DNA from: Rhodovastum atsumiense
GTDB taxonomy: Bacteria > Pseudomonadota > Alphaproteobacteria > Acetobacterales > Acetobacteraceae
NCBI GenBank assembly: GCA_026225115.1
Contig: JAMFSE010000015.1
Span: 1 to 63,689, forward strand
Length of the DNA stretch: 63,689 nt
Reading direction: 5' to 3'
Shown: positions 26,710-35,536 of the stretch, in pieces
Layout: each line of letters begins with the position of its first letter
How positions within the stretch are numbered: position 1 is the first letter of the stretch
Made by a program: the position numbers and the translations under genes
The notes under the pieces: model-generated
What the model was told of the DNA's origin: nothing
Database searches by the model: none
Seen by the model: the letters and a program-made list of their open reading frames with translations, nothing else

Positions 26710-28647
26710 CTATTGCTCGGGCGGAGCAGGTGGGCCGGGGGGCAGGCCGGAGGAGATGATTTGTAGTTGCATGATGCGTTCCACCTCGGCGATGGCGGCT
26801 GGGTTGGATTGCGATGAATGGGTGGAGTGCACGACCAGTTCGGAATCCACGCCGGCGATATGGGCGCTCTGGTAGGAAACCACGCCGTCATTTCCGAGGG
26901 TGATCGGGCCCTTGGTTGCGACCGAGATGATGGAATGCGCGTGGATGCCCGGCGCCACGGGAATGGTGGCTAAGGTTTGAATGAACGGGCTCCCGGGCGA
27001 CATGCCGGAGATGCTTCCAACCACCATCCGCCTGTCACCAATAATCGCAACGCGGCCGTTGCCGCCAAAGCCTTCCGCGACGGCGCTGGTGAAATCCACC
27101 GGCAGCTTGACGAATTTTGCAACCATGCCGGCCAGCGAGAACCCGGCGACGAAACTGCCGTGCTGCGGCGTTGACAGGAAGATGACGCGTTTCACCTCCG
27201 GCATCGGCGTGTTGAAAACCATCGCCTTGATCAAGGCTTTGGATTTTGGCGAAACGTTAAGCGAGGCGAGCGGGGGCAGGCCGATGCCGTTCCATAATTT
27301 ATCACCCGGATTGATGACGAGCATTTTGGCGAGCAGCCCGCCCTGGCTATGGCCGATCAACGTTATCTGCCCGAGCGCAGGATCAGACTGCACCCCGCCG
27401 AGCTGTTGAATAGCCGCTGTAATGGACTGCCGCAGCTGCAAGGCGGAATAGGGGATTGGATTGCCCGAGGCGTAGGAGAAGAACCAGAACTCGAAATGAT
27501 CCCGAATTTCCGGGTCTTCTTCGAGATCGTTGATCATGTTGGCCCAGGTCGTCGAGTTCGAGGTGGTGCCGTGGATGAAGACAATCGGCATATAGCCGTG
27601 TTGATGCGGCTCAAGCGCCACGAGTGTGGGCTTTTGATTCCGGGTCTGGCCGTTCAAGAAAGCGAGCAGGCCGCGGATACGGCTGGGTGTCGAAGTCAGG
27701 CTGAACGCAAGTGTCGTCGTCTGGTCATAGTTCAGCGTCACGGGATTATGATCGATTTCGATGGTGCGCCGGTCGTAAATCGTGTGGATAACCAGGTTGC
27801 CGGTCAGCTTGCTTCCAGCGATCTGCTGGCGCGGGTTTTCCATCTCGAGCAGCAGGTTGGTAGGCACCCGTAACTCGGGCGCGAAATCCAGCGCCGCACC
27901 GGGACCGGAGCTGCGCGCGACCTCGGCGGCCAGCGGGTCGCCGATGCCCGATGTGCTGTAGTTGTTCGTCAGGCCCTTGGGCTCGAAGGTGGCGGTGCTC
28001 TGGAAGTCCGTAAAAGTTCCACCACGCCATTCCTGGTCCTTGGGGTCGGCGTTCAGCGAGATCTGGCCGAAGGGCAGTTTATAGGTTCCCGATGCGATCG
28101 GCTTCGGGCCGTTCACCGGCGGTGTCAGCCCCCAGACCAAGCCGAGATTATAGATGTCGCAGGCTTGCTGAAAAAGCCGGTCATAGGGGACCGGGGTCTC
28201 GCCGCTGCTGCCTGGCGCCAGATAGGCGTAGGCATAGAGAGAGGCAGCCAAGTAATCCCCCTGCGCGTGGGTGCGCTTGCCCTGCAAATAGCTTAGCTCG
28301 GCCAGGGAAAAATATTCCCGCCATAGGGACGGATTGGCAATCACGATGCCGCGCAGGCTGGCGATGGCGGCCGCGGGATCCTTCTGCCACAGGGGCATCA
28401 GGCCGTGGCGGCGCAGTGTGTTCAACGTGTCATTGCTCGGCTTGTCGCTGGAAAGCGCGCTGCGGTTGGCTTGCTGATAAGCTGCCTCCGGACCAAGCTC
28501 CTTGATCCCGAAGGGGGAGACGCAGCCGGAAAGGGAAATCAGCACCAGCATGCCGACGATGGCCGAAAAACGATGCAGAAACCGGCGGGTAAATCTTTTA
28601 TCGGGGCATTTCACTGGGGCGAAATATCGAAAATTCGTAACGCCCAA
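26710..28647 (-). CDS. Lipoprotein alpha/beta-hydrolase (esterase/lipase-like)
   Basis: A 645-aa predicted outer-membrane or periplasmic lipoprotein. The signal peptide ends in the lipobox LISLSGC (about residues 36-42). A helical/beta N-terminal half of unknown function is followed by an alpha/beta-hydrolase domain from about residue 355 (MPIVFIHGTTSNSTTWANMI). The nucleophile elbow is LIGHSQGG (Ser near 440), and a late Asp (NDGVVSYQSAHI) and His (VVHSTHSS) may complete the triad. The substrate is unknown. Confidence 0.9.
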   Translation of the reverse strand: MGVTNFRYFAPVKCPDKRFTRRFLHRFSAIVGMLVLISLSGCVSPFGIKELGPEAAYQQANRSALSSDKPSNDTLNTLRRHGLMPLWQKDPAAAIASLRGIVIANPSLWREYFSLAELSYLQGKRTHAQGDYLAASLYAYAYLAPGSSGETPVPYDRLFQQACDIYNLGLVWGLTPPVNGPKPIASGTYKLPFGQISLNADPKDQEWRGGTFTDFQSTATFEPKGLTNNYSTSGIGDPLAAEVARSSGPGAALDFAPELRVPTNLLLEMENPRQQIAGSKLTGNLVIHTIYDRRTIEIDHNPVTLNYDQTTTLAFSLTSTPSRIRGLLAFLNGQTRNQKPTLVALEPHQHGYMPIVFIHGTTSNSTTWANMINDLEEDPEIRDHFEFWFFSYASGNPIPYSALQLRQSITAAIQQLGGVQSDPALGQITLIGHSQGGLLAKMLVINPGDKLWNGIGLPPLASLNVSPKSKALIKAMVFNTPMPEVKRVIFLSTPQHGSFVAGFSLAGMVAKFVKLPVDFTSAVAEGFGGNGRVAIIGDRRMVVGSISGMSPGSPFIQTLATIPVAPGIHAHSIISVATKGPITLGNDGVVSYQSAHIAGVDSELVVHSTHSSQSNPAAIAEVERIMQLQIISSGLPPGPPAPPEQ

Positions 28648-28664
28648 CTCGCTTCACTCCCCAG

Positions 28665-28735
28665 CGTTACGCCATTGTTCGATTAACAATTATCAATCCG
28701 AAGCGCAAACTGACACAAAATTGAAACTAACATGG
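28665..28735 (-). promoter_or_regulatory. Possible promoter region of the lipoprotein gene
   Basis: This AT-rich spacer between tlyA and the lipoprotein start contains, on the minus strand, TTGTGT, 17 bases, then TGATAA, which would be a fair sigma70-type -35/-10 pair about 55 bp from the start codon. It is a by-eye match only. Confidence 0.3.
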
Positions 28736-28743
28736 CAATCTAT

Positions 28744-29481
28744 TCAGTGCTTGATCGCAGCAATCAAAAACTCCCGGTTGCCTTCAGGTCCCGTAATTGG
28801 GCTCGGCGTTATCCCAAGGACTTTCCAACCCTCAAGGCCGGACCACCAAGCTTCGATGCGTTCGCAAACTGCATCGTGCACGGCCGCGTCCCGCACCACG
28901 CCGCCTTTGCCGACATGCTCGGGCCCGGCTTCGAATTGCGGTTTGATCAAAGCGACCGCGAATGCGCCTTCCACACATAACGCCAAAGCCGCCGGCAAGA
29001 CGATTTGCAAGCCGATAAAACTCGCATCGCACACGAGGGCGCCGATCGGCTGCGGAATAATCTCCCGCGTCAGATGCCGCGCGTTGGTTTTCTCCAGCAC
29101 CGTTACCCGCGGGTCCTGCCGAATTTTCCACGCCAGCTGGCCGTGCCCGACATCCACCGCGAATACATGCGCCGCACCGTGATGCAGCAATACGTCGGTA
29201 AACCCGCCGGTCGAGGCGCCTACATCCAGACAGATCCGCCCGGCCGGATTCAAGCCAAAATGCTCCAGCCCATGCGCCAGCTTGACCCCGCCGCGCGACA
29301 CCCAGGGATGCTCCTGCCCCTTCACCGACAATTCACGATCTTCGCTGAGCATATCGCCGGCTTTGGCAATCCGCACGGTGCCGGAAAACACCTGCCCCGC
29401 CATAATCAAAGCCTGCGCCCGCGCCCGGCTCTCAACCAAGCCCCGAGCCACTAGAAGAACATCCGCGCGTTGCTTAGCCAA
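28744..29481 (-). CDS. tlyA: TlyA-family rRNA 2'-O-methyltransferase
   Basis: A 245-aa protein with an N-terminal S4 RNA-binding domain (RADVLLVARGLVESRARAQA) and a SAM-dependent FtsJ-like domain with motif I CLDVGASTGGFTDVLL near residue 85. It also has VFAVDVGHGQLAWKIRQDPR and ALIKPQFEAGPEHVGKGG. TlyA methylates 16S and 23S rRNA and determines capreomycin susceptibility in mycobacteria. It is separated from ispA by a family 1 repeat. In many alphaproteobacteria dxs sits in this position. Confidence 0.95.
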   Translation of the reverse strand: MAKQRADVLLVARGLVESRARAQALIMAGQVFSGTVRIAKAGDMLSEDRELSVKGQEHPWVSRGGVKLAHGLEHFGLNPAGRICLDVGASTGGFTDVLLHHGAAHVFAVDVGHGQLAWKIRQDPRVTVLEKTNARHLTREIIPQPIGALVCDASFIGLQIVLPAALALCVEGAFAVALIKPQFEAGPEHVGKGGVVRDAAVHDAVCERIEAWWSGLEGWKVLGITPSPITGPEGNREFLIAAIKH

Positions 29482-29502
29482 GAGTTTTCCGCTTTCAAAA
29501 CA

Positions 29503-29640
29503 AGCACTTCTTTTTCTGAAGAAAAAGAAGCAAAAAGACTTTTTTATACTGGGCCTCGGGCGTTGTCGCGGCCACAGCCCATGCCCCAGAAAAACAAAAG
29601 TTTTTTGGTTCTTTTTTTTAAAAAAGAACCTTTGCTTCAG
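29503..29640. repeat. Family 1 two-armed palindromic repeat, copy D (full)
   Basis: Left arm AGCACTTCTTTTTC/GAAAAAGAAG followed by CAAAAAGACTTTTTT. Core GGGCCTCGGGCGTTGTCGCG, then CACAGCCCATGCCCC. Right arm TTTTTTGGTTCTTTTTTTT/AAAAAAGAACC. The right arm overlaps the last codons and stop of ispA. It sits between ispA and tlyA and could terminate on either strand. Confidence 0.9.
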
Positions 29641-30548
29641 CTTTTTCTGGTTACCGTAAACTTGGCCAAAGCGCGCAGTAATTCTGCCTTGTCGCCGAAG
29701 CTTTCGAGATGCTGGGCGGCTTGCTCGGCTAAATGGGTGGCCTGGGCGCGGGCGCGTTCCAGGCCGAGGATGGAGACCATGGTGGCCTTGCCCTGGGCGG
29801 CGTCCTTGCCGGCGGTTTTGCCGAGTTCCTCGGCGGAGCCTGCTTCGTCCAGCACGTCGTCGTAGATTTGAAAGGCGCCGCCGAGTTCGCGGCCGTAGGC
29901 GGCGATGAAATGGCGCTGCTGTTGCGAGGCGCGGCCGAGGATGGCCCCGGCTTCGGCGCTGAACTGGATCAGGCGGCCGGTCTTCAGCGCCTGCAGCCGG
30001 GTGATTTCCGGGCCGGAAAGGGTTTTGCCTTCCGCCAGCATGTCGATCATCTGGCCGCCGACCATGCCGCGGGCGCCGGTGGCAAGGGCGAAGGCGGTGA
30101 CCAGCTCGCAGCGGGCTTCGGCGTCGGCATGGGTGTCTTCCTCGGCCAGCACTTCGAAGGCACGGGTCTGCAGGGCGTCGCCGGCGAGGATCGCGGTCGC
30201 CTCGTCGAAGGCTTTGTGACAGCTTGGCTTGCCGCGGCGCAGGTCGTCGTCATCCATGGCCGGCAAATCGTCATGCACCAGCGAATAGGCGTGCAGCATT
30301 TCCACCGCCGCAGCCACGCGGGCGGCGCAGGTTTGGTTGACTGCGAATAATTGCGCGGTCTGCATCACCAGGAACGCCCGCATCCTTTTGCCGCCGCCCA
30401 GCACCGCGTAGCGCATCGCCTCGATCAGCCGGGCTTCGGCGGCTTCAGGCACCGGCAGCAGCGCGTCCAGCTGGGCCTCGACCAGCCTTGCGGTTTCTTC
30501 CATTGCGCCGGCCAGCCCATCCGGTTTGGGTACGATATCCAACGCCAT
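29637..30548 (-). CDS. ispA: Farnesyl diphosphate synthase (geranyltranstransferase)
   Basis: A 303-aa short-chain polyprenyl synthase that condenses IPP with DMAPP and GPP to give FPP for quinones, bactoprenol and hopanoids. The first aspartate-rich motif is HDDLPAMDDDDLRRG (about residue 95), with the two-residue insertion typical of bacterial FPP synthases, and the second is QIYDDVLDE (about 230). GGGKRMRAFLV binds substrate. The start follows the xseB stop directly (1-bp gap). Its 3' end is overlapped by a repeat arm. Confidence 0.96.
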   Translation of the reverse strand: MALDIVPKPDGLAGAMEETARLVEAQLDALLPVPEAAEARLIEAMRYAVLGGGKRMRAFLVMQTAQLFAVNQTCAARVAAAVEMLHAYSLVHDDLPAMDDDDLRRGKPSCHKAFDEATAILAGDALQTRAFEVLAEEDTHADAEARCELVTAFALATGARGMVGGQMIDMLAEGKTLSGPEITRLQALKTGRLIQFSAEAGAILGRASQQQRHFIAAYGRELGGAFQIYDDVLDEAGSAEELGKTAGKDAAQGKATMVSILGLERARAQATHLAEQAAQHLESFGDKAELLRALAKFTVTRKS

Positions 30549-30549
30549 A

Positions 30550-30792
30550 TCAGTCCTCGTTCTTGAGCGAGAGGGAACCGTCGGCCCGCGCCACGATCGC
30601 CTGCACCCGCGCCTCTGCCTCGGCCAGTTTCGCCTCGCAATGCTTTTTCAATGCCGCCCCGCGCTCATAGGCGCCGATGGCGTCCTCCAGCTTCTGCTGG
30701 CCGCTTTCCAGCCCGCGCACGATCGCCTCCAGCGCCGCCAGCGCGTCTTCGAACGACATCGCCTCAATTTCAGTCATCGCAATTGGTGCCAT
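30550..30792 (-). CDS. xseB: Exodeoxyribonuclease VII small subunit
   Basis: An 80-aa helical protein with the XseB signature SFEDALAALEAIVRGLESGQ followed by LEDAIGAYERGAALKKHCEAKL. It binds XseA to form exonuclease VII, which degrades single-stranded DNA. The frame begins MAPIAMTEIEAMSFED. A later ATG is possible. It is directly upstream of ispA, a conserved pairing. xseA is not in the window. Confidence 0.95.
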   Translation of the reverse strand: MAPIAMTEIEAMSFEDALAALEAIVRGLESGQQKLEDAIGAYERGAALKKHCEAKLAEAEARVQAIVARADGSLSLKNED

Positions 30793-30824
30793 TGGCCGGT
30801 TTGACTACAAGGGACGGAAAAAAA

Positions 30825-31757
30825 TCACAACCTCATCAGGCTGCGGACATGGGCTGCGACACTCAGGGCCAACGCATCAACGTCGTAGCCGCCCTCCAGC
30901 AGGGAGATGACGCGGCCCGGACAATGCTTGTCCGCTACCGCCAGCAGCGCCTCGGTTATCCAGGTGAAATCCGCCACCTGCAGCCGCAACTGCGCCAGTG
31001 GGTCGGCGCCGTGGGCGTCGAAGCCGGCTGAGATGATCAGCAATTCCGGCGCGAATGCGTCCAGCGCCGGCAGGATGATATCCGCCCAGGCCGCCCGGAA
31101 CTCTGTTCCGCCGGAGCCCGGCCGCAGCGGCACGTTCACCACGTTTCCGGCAACACCACGCTCATCGGCCATGCCGGTGCCGGGGTAGCAGGGATGCTGA
31201 TGGGAAGAGGCGTAGAATAAATTAGCGTCCGGGGTGAAAATATCCTGGGTTCCGTTGCCGTGATGCACATCGAAATCAACCACCGCGATGCGGGTCAACC
31301 CGTGCCTGTCGCGGGCGTGATAGGCGGCCACTGCGGCGTTATTGAACAGGCAGAACCCCATGGCGCGGTTGCGCTCGGCATGATGCCCGGGCGGACGCAT
31401 GGCCACGAACCCGGCCTGTACCTTACCTTCCATCACCGCGTCCACCGCTGCCATGGCGCCGCCGGCTGCCCGCAGCGCCGCGTCGACCGAGCCGGAGCTC
31501 ACCACCGTATCGCCATCGATGTAGAATGGCCTTTTGGGCGCCGGCTGCATCGCCAGGATGCTCTCCACATGCACCTTGGTGTGCGCCGCCAGCAGTGCCG
31601 CCACCGGCGCCACGGGCGCGGTTTTGCGCAGCACGCCTTCGAATTCCGGCCGATCCAGCATTTTCAGCACCGAACGCACCCGGTCCGCGGATTCGGGATG
31701 GTGCCGGCCGGTATCATGCCCAAGCGCCGCGGGGTGGGTGAACATGGCAACGCTCAT
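30825..31757 (-). CDS. Histone deacetylase-family (acetoin utilisation-like) deacetylase
   Basis: A 310-aa Zn-dependent class II-like deacetylase. It shows RPPGHHAERNRAMGFCLFNN with the catalytic His pair, VVDFDVHHGNGTQDIF with metal-binding Asp/His, and ISAGFDAHGADPL with the second metal Asp. Substrates in bacteria include acetylpolyamines and acetylated proteins, and the one here cannot be told. It overlaps the upstream tusA gene by 4 nt and precedes xseB-ispA, forming a five-gene co-directional run to tlyA. Confidence 0.94.
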   Translation of the reverse strand: MSVAMFTHPAALGHDTGRHHPESADRVRSVLKMLDRPEFEGVLRKTAPVAPVAALLAAHTKVHVESILAMQPAPKRPFYIDGDTVVSSGSVDAALRAAGGAMAAVDAVMEGKVQAGFVAMRPPGHHAERNRAMGFCLFNNAAVAAYHARDRHGLTRIAVVDFDVHHGNGTQDIFTPDANLFYASSHQHPCYPGTGMADERGVAGNVVNVPLRPGSGGTEFRAAWADIILPALDAFAPELLIISAGFDAHGADPLAQLRLQVADFTWITEALLAVADKHCPGRVISLLEGGYDVDALALSVAAHVRSLMRL

Positions 31758-32023
31758 TGGGTTGCCGCTGGATCAGCTGCCGGATCGGCCGGCGCGGCAT
31801 CGGGCTTGCGGCGGATGGTGAAGCTGAACACGCCTTTAACCTCGCTGGTTGCCACCAGCGCATGGCCCGACACCTTGCAAAAATCCCGGAAATCCCCCAG
31901 CGCCCCTGGGTCGGTCGCCAGGACCCGCAGTTTCTCGCCCGCCGCCATGGACCGTAAGGCGCGGGCGGCGCGGAGCACCGGCATCGGGCATTTCATGAAC
32001 TGCGCGTCGATCAGTCTCTCCAT
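31754..32023 (-). CDS. TusA-family sulfur carrier (canonical CPMP)
   Basis: An 89-aa TusA-fold protein with the sulfur-carrying Cys in FMKCPMPVLRAARAL, followed by LRVLATDPGALGDFRDFCK and VFSFTIRRK. The C-terminal Pro/Ala tail is longer than usual. It lies just upstream of the deacetylase with a 4-nt overlap. It is probably a sulfur relay protein for tRNA modification, though the actual partner is unknown. Confidence 0.92.
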   Translation of the reverse strand: MERLIDAQFMKCPMPVLRAARALRSMAAGEKLRVLATDPGALGDFRDFCKVSGHALVATSEVKGVFSFTIRRKPDAAPADPAADPAATQ

Positions 32024-32079
32024 CCGCGTAACCTGCCCGTGGCCGTGGGCTTGAGCAATAGTGGAAATGGCCCGACATT

Positions 32080-32979
32080 ATGGTCATGACCTATCGCATT
32101 GGACTCGACCTCGGCGGCACCAAAATAGAAATCCTGGTCCTGGGGCCGGACGGCAACCCGGTGCTGCGCCGCCGCACCCCGACGCCGCGGGTCTATGGCG
32201 AGGCGCTGACGGCCATTGCCGCTTTGATCGCGGAATGCGAAGCCGAAATTGGCGCCCGGGCCACCATCGGCATCGGCATTCCGGGCACCATGAGCCCGTT
32301 GACCGGGCTGATGCGCACCCCGAATACCCAGTCCCTTAATAACCAGCCGTTTGATCGCGATTTCGCCGCCCTCATCGGACGCGAAATTCGCATTGCCAAC
32401 GATGCCAATTGTTTCGCGCTATCGGAAGCCGCGGATGGCGCTGCCGCCGGCGCCAGCGTCGTTTTTGGAGTCATCCTGGGTACCGGCGCCGGCGCCGGTA
32501 TCGTTGTCAACGGCCAGGTGCTGGGAGGCCGCAACGGCATTGCCGGGGAATGGGGCCATAATCCGCTACCCTGGATCACCGAGGCGGATCTGCCGCTGCG
32601 CCTTTGTCCCTGCGGGAAAGCCGGCTGTATCGAACGCTACGTCGCCGGGCCGGCTTTGGCATTTGAGGCCGATGGAGAAGGCGCGCGCGACGCCTCCCAA
32701 CTTCTCTCGCGCGCAGCCGCCGGCGATGCCGCCGCCCGCCTTGCGCTGCACCGGCATGCGGAACGCCTGGCGCGCAGCCTTGCTTCCATTACCAATATTC
32801 TCGACCCGGACGTCATTGTCATCGGCGGCGGGCTTTCCAACCTGCCGCATCTTTATACCGACCTCGAAGAACTCATGCGGCCGTTTGTGTTCTCGGACAG
32901 TTTTTCGGCCAAGATTGTGCAGAATAAACATGGTGATTCGTCGGGGGTTCGAGGCGCGGCCTGGTTATGGCCTGCGTAG
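32080..32979 (+). CDS. ROK-family sugar kinase (fructokinase/N-acetylglucosamine kinase-like)
   Basis: A 299-aa ATP-dependent hexose kinase. It has the phosphate loop IGLDLGGTKIEILVL at the N-terminus, FGVILGTGAGAGIVVNGQVL, the substrate/zinc segment EWGHNPLPW, and the ROK zinc motif CPCGKAGCIERYVAGPAL. It ends with LDPDVIVIGGGLSN. Enzymes with this arrangement include Mak fructokinase and NagK, and substrate choice is not decided by the sequence. It is divergent from the tusA-deacetylase operon. The second ATG at 32086 is an equally good start. Confidence 0.93.
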   Translation: MVMTYRIGLDLGGTKIEILVLGPDGNPVLRRRTPTPRVYGEALTAIAALIAECEAEIGARATIGIGIPGTMSPLTGLMRTPNTQSLNNQPFDRDFAALIGREIRIANDANCFALSEAADGAAAGASVVFGVILGTGAGAGIVVNGQVLGGRNGIAGEWGHNPLPWITEADLPLRLCPCGKAGCIERYVAGPALAFEADGEGARDASQLLSRAAAGDAAARLALHRHAERLARSLASITNILDPDVIVIGGGLSNLPHLYTDLEELMRPFVFSDSFSAKIVQNKHGDSSGVRGAAWLWPA

Positions 32980-33195
32980 AGTCAAGGTTTTTTGAAATGG
33001 CTGGCATCTGGCAATCATGCGCCTTGCCCTGGGGCCGCTTGGAATACTTCGAAATGGTCTACCAAGCGCCGATATGGCAATTTTGAAAGCGATCTAAGCG
33101 ACAAAAATCTGCTTTCTACACGGTGATTTTAGAGTATAAATCGTAATAAACTGCACCAGTGTCGAATTAGAAATATAGCATTTTGAAGGAAATCT

Positions 33196-34035
33196 ATGAC
33201 GCGTGAAGTTAAGATTAACATTACTGATAGACAATTAAATTCACTGCTAAAAGTCAATTCCAAGGAAGAAAGAAGATTTTCGCTTTCTAAGCTTGTCGAT
33301 CTTACCCAACTCATGTCGTTATTGGTCGCCGGATTGTGGGCGTATCACGAATGGAAAACTTTCCAACAAAAAAATGAACTATTGACGCTCCAACAGCAAT
33401 CGCTTTCCAACGACGTTGCGAAAACGACAATCAAACTGCAACAAATTGATCTGAACAATCGAACAAGCGCCCGATTCACTGTCGACGACAGTCTTCAAGT
33501 GATTAAAGTTAGCAATATCGCAAATTCAAATGATGCGATATATAAAGTTTGGGTGAAATTCACAATTAAAAATACTTCAGATTCTCCATTCACGGTACTC
33601 TATAATATTACGGAGTTGTTTTTGGCTGATCCGATGCGCTCCATACGGGAGGGCGGCAAGAATGGCGTTTATATCCCGTATCCTCCAAGCGTCCCGGATC
33701 GAGTCTACAATGTTGACGGATTTGCATCCAAATTTTGGGGGCAGAGCGTCGAGGCGGAAGCCTTCGCCTATCAGGATAGCGACATCGATCCCATGATCAC
33801 GTCGGCAGGGTACAAGCCGATCCTCGGAGGCGGGGGAACGGATGTCTTGCAGGCTGGTGAGATATCATCGAATTCTCCCGAATTCTTGGTAAAAGCAAAA
33901 AGAGATGCTTGGCTTGGGGTCGCCATCACGTTTGGGTTCGATGATAATCGTTATCATGATGTGGAATTAATGGACTCGATCGAGCCTGCGAGCGGGGAAT
34001 CTTCTCTTGCGAGATGGCATGATATTAAGAATTGA
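33196..34035 (+). CDS. AT-rich orphan gene, single-pass membrane protein of unknown function
   Basis: A 279-aa protein not recognised. It begins MTREVKINITDRQLNSLLKV, has a membrane helix (about residues 38-53, LTQLMSLLVAGLWAYHEW), a short coiled coil (residues 57-85, rich in Gln), then a beta-rich domain (IYKVWVKFTIKNTSDSPFTV, VAITFGFDDNRYHDVELMDS) probably outside the membrane. AAGGAA lies 8 nt before the ATG. The gene and its upstream 200 bp are clearly AT-richer than all neighbours and use A/T-ending codons, a strong sign of recent transfer. A terminator-like hairpin follows. No mobility gene is adjacent. Confidence 0.85.
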   Translation: MTREVKINITDRQLNSLLKVNSKEERRFSLSKLVDLTQLMSLLVAGLWAYHEWKTFQQKNELLTLQQQSLSNDVAKTTIKLQQIDLNNRTSARFTVDDSLQVIKVSNIANSNDAIYKVWVKFTIKNTSDSPFTVLYNITELFLADPMRSIREGGKNGVYIPYPPSVPDRVYNVDGFASKFWGQSVEAEAFAYQDSDIDPMITSAGYKPILGGGGTDVLQAGEISSNSPEFLVKAKRDAWLGVAITFGFDDNRYHDVELMDSIEPASGESSLARWHDIKN

Positions 34036-34052
34036 GTTTTCTCGTTCGGTTT

Positions 34053-34081
34053 CCACCTAATAATTTCGTTCGGTGGTTTTT
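34053..34081 (+). terminator. Probable intrinsic terminator of the AT-rich gene
   Basis: The stem CCACC (34053-34057) pairs with GGTGG (34072-34076) and is followed by TTTTT. It lies 18 nt after the stop of the AT-rich gene and before the convergent ATPase gene. Confidence 0.6.
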
Positions 34082-34099
34082 CGAGGTTTGCTACGGGGC

Positions 34100-35536
34100 C
34101 TAAGGTTTCGGCTTATCCGCACGAATCTTTAAATTCTTCAGGGCGTAATCCACCCATTCCAGATCCAGCCTGGGCGGGACTTCCAGAAACCGCGCGAACG
34201 CCACCACCTGGTCGATAATGAATCTTGCGTGAAACGCTGCCGGTTCCAGCTTTTTTTCCTGCGTTATTTTGTGGATGATTTGCAGAAGTACCTCCTCATC
34301 AGCCGGTACGCCGGCCTTCTCGCAGACGTTCCTGAAAATTGCCAGATAATTTTCAAGCGATGGTGCACCCACCTCGATTTTATACGGCAGCCGGCGTAGA
34401 AACGCCGGGTCCATCAAATCCTCAGGGTCGATATTGGTCGAGAAAATCACCAGCGCTTCGAAAGGTATGGAAAAGCTTTTGCCGGTATGCAGTTTCAGAT
34501 AATCCACCCGGCTTTCCATCGGCACGATCCAACGGTTCAGCAGCGTCGCCGGGCTGACCATCTGGCGGCCGAAATCATCCACCACAAAGCAGCCGCCGAG
34601 CGCCTTGATATGCAGCGGCGCTTCGTAAAATCCGGTTACCGGATCGTAGCGCAGATCCAGCATTTCCAGGGTAAGCTCGCCGCCGGCGACGATAAACGGC
34701 CGGCGCACCGGCACCCAGCGCGCGTCATGCTGCTCGCGCCGCAAGCCGCTGAAGACGCTTGGGCTCGTTGCCTCCTGATGCACCGGCTGGTGCAGGCTCG
34801 GATCGTATACGCGCATGATCTGGCCATCGATCATCACCGAATAGGGCACGTAGATGACGGATTTGAACACGTCGGCGAAGCTTTGCGCCAAGGTGGTTTT
34901 GCCATTGCCCGGCGGCCCGTACAGCAGCACGGCCCGGCCCGAATTCAGTGCCGGGCCAATCTGGTTGATCAGCGCGTCGGATACGTCGAAACCGTGCAGT
35001 GCTGCGCGGATATTGCCGTAGGTGACTTTATCGTTCGTCACCTTCTGGCGCATCACGCGCGCGCAGAAATCTTTCAGCGTCACCGGCGCCGGGCCGGCAT
35101 AGACGGATGCTTTCAGCGCCTCCTGGGCCCAGGCGCGGCCTTGCTCGCTCAACTCATAATACATCGCCAGGCCGGCGGCGCCGGTCGCCACCAGCAGCTT
35201 GCGCGCAATCGCCGTCTGCACCAGTTCTTCGACGATCTGCGGCGGCAGTTTGATGGCCTCGGTGAATTGCAGCACGGTCGCCAGGCGCGACGTGTGGATC
35301 AGTTTGATCAGCAGCGTCATCAGCTCGGGCGGGCCGATTCCGGTATCGGCGATGCGCTCCGGCTCCGCCGGAATCTGGTTCAAAAATGCCTCGAGGCGGG
35401 TTCTTGAAATGGCGTCCACCGCGACCAGCTGGTCGCCCAGCCTGCCGCCGAATTCCTGCTGCCTTTGTGTCGCCCGGTCGAGGTCCGAGTTTGTGATTAG
35501 CTTCGCCGACATCAGCAATTCACCTAGCCGCACCAA
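34100..35536 (-). CDS. AAA+ ATPase with GspE/MshE-type N-terminal domain
   Basis: A 478-aa protein. Residues 1-60 (RLGELLMSAKLITNSDLDRA, QEFGGRLGDQLVAVDAIS) match the MshEN/GspE N-terminal fold that in secretion ATPases can bind c-di-GMP. A winged-helix-like middle (about 70-150) precedes a AAA+ core with Walker A LLYGPPGNGKTTLAQSF (about 210), Walker B-like GGCFVVDDFGRQ and sensor-1 VIFSTNIDPEDLMDP. It is not a type II/IV secretion ATPase, because those motifs differ. No pilus or secretion gene is adjacent. Its function is unknown. Confidence 0.88.
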   Translation of the reverse strand: MVRLGELLMSAKLITNSDLDRATQRQQEFGGRLGDQLVAVDAISRTRLEAFLNQIPAEPERIADTGIGPPELMTLLIKLIHTSRLATVLQFTEAIKLPPQIVEELVQTAIARKLLVATGAAGLAMYYELSEQGRAWAQEALKASVYAGPAPVTLKDFCARVMRQKVTNDKVTYGNIRAALHGFDVSDALINQIGPALNSGRAVLLYGPPGNGKTTLAQSFADVFKSVIYVPYSVMIDGQIMRVYDPSLHQPVHQEATSPSVFSGLRREQHDARWVPVRRPFIVAGGELTLEMLDLRYDPVTGFYEAPLHIKALGGCFVVDDFGRQMVSPATLLNRWIVPMESRVDYLKLHTGKSFSIPFEALVIFSTNIDPEDLMDPAFLRRLPYKIEVGAPSLENYLAIFRNVCEKAGVPADEEVLLQIIHKITQEKKLEPAAFHARFIIDQVVAFARFLEVPPRLDLEWVDYALKNLKIRADKPKP

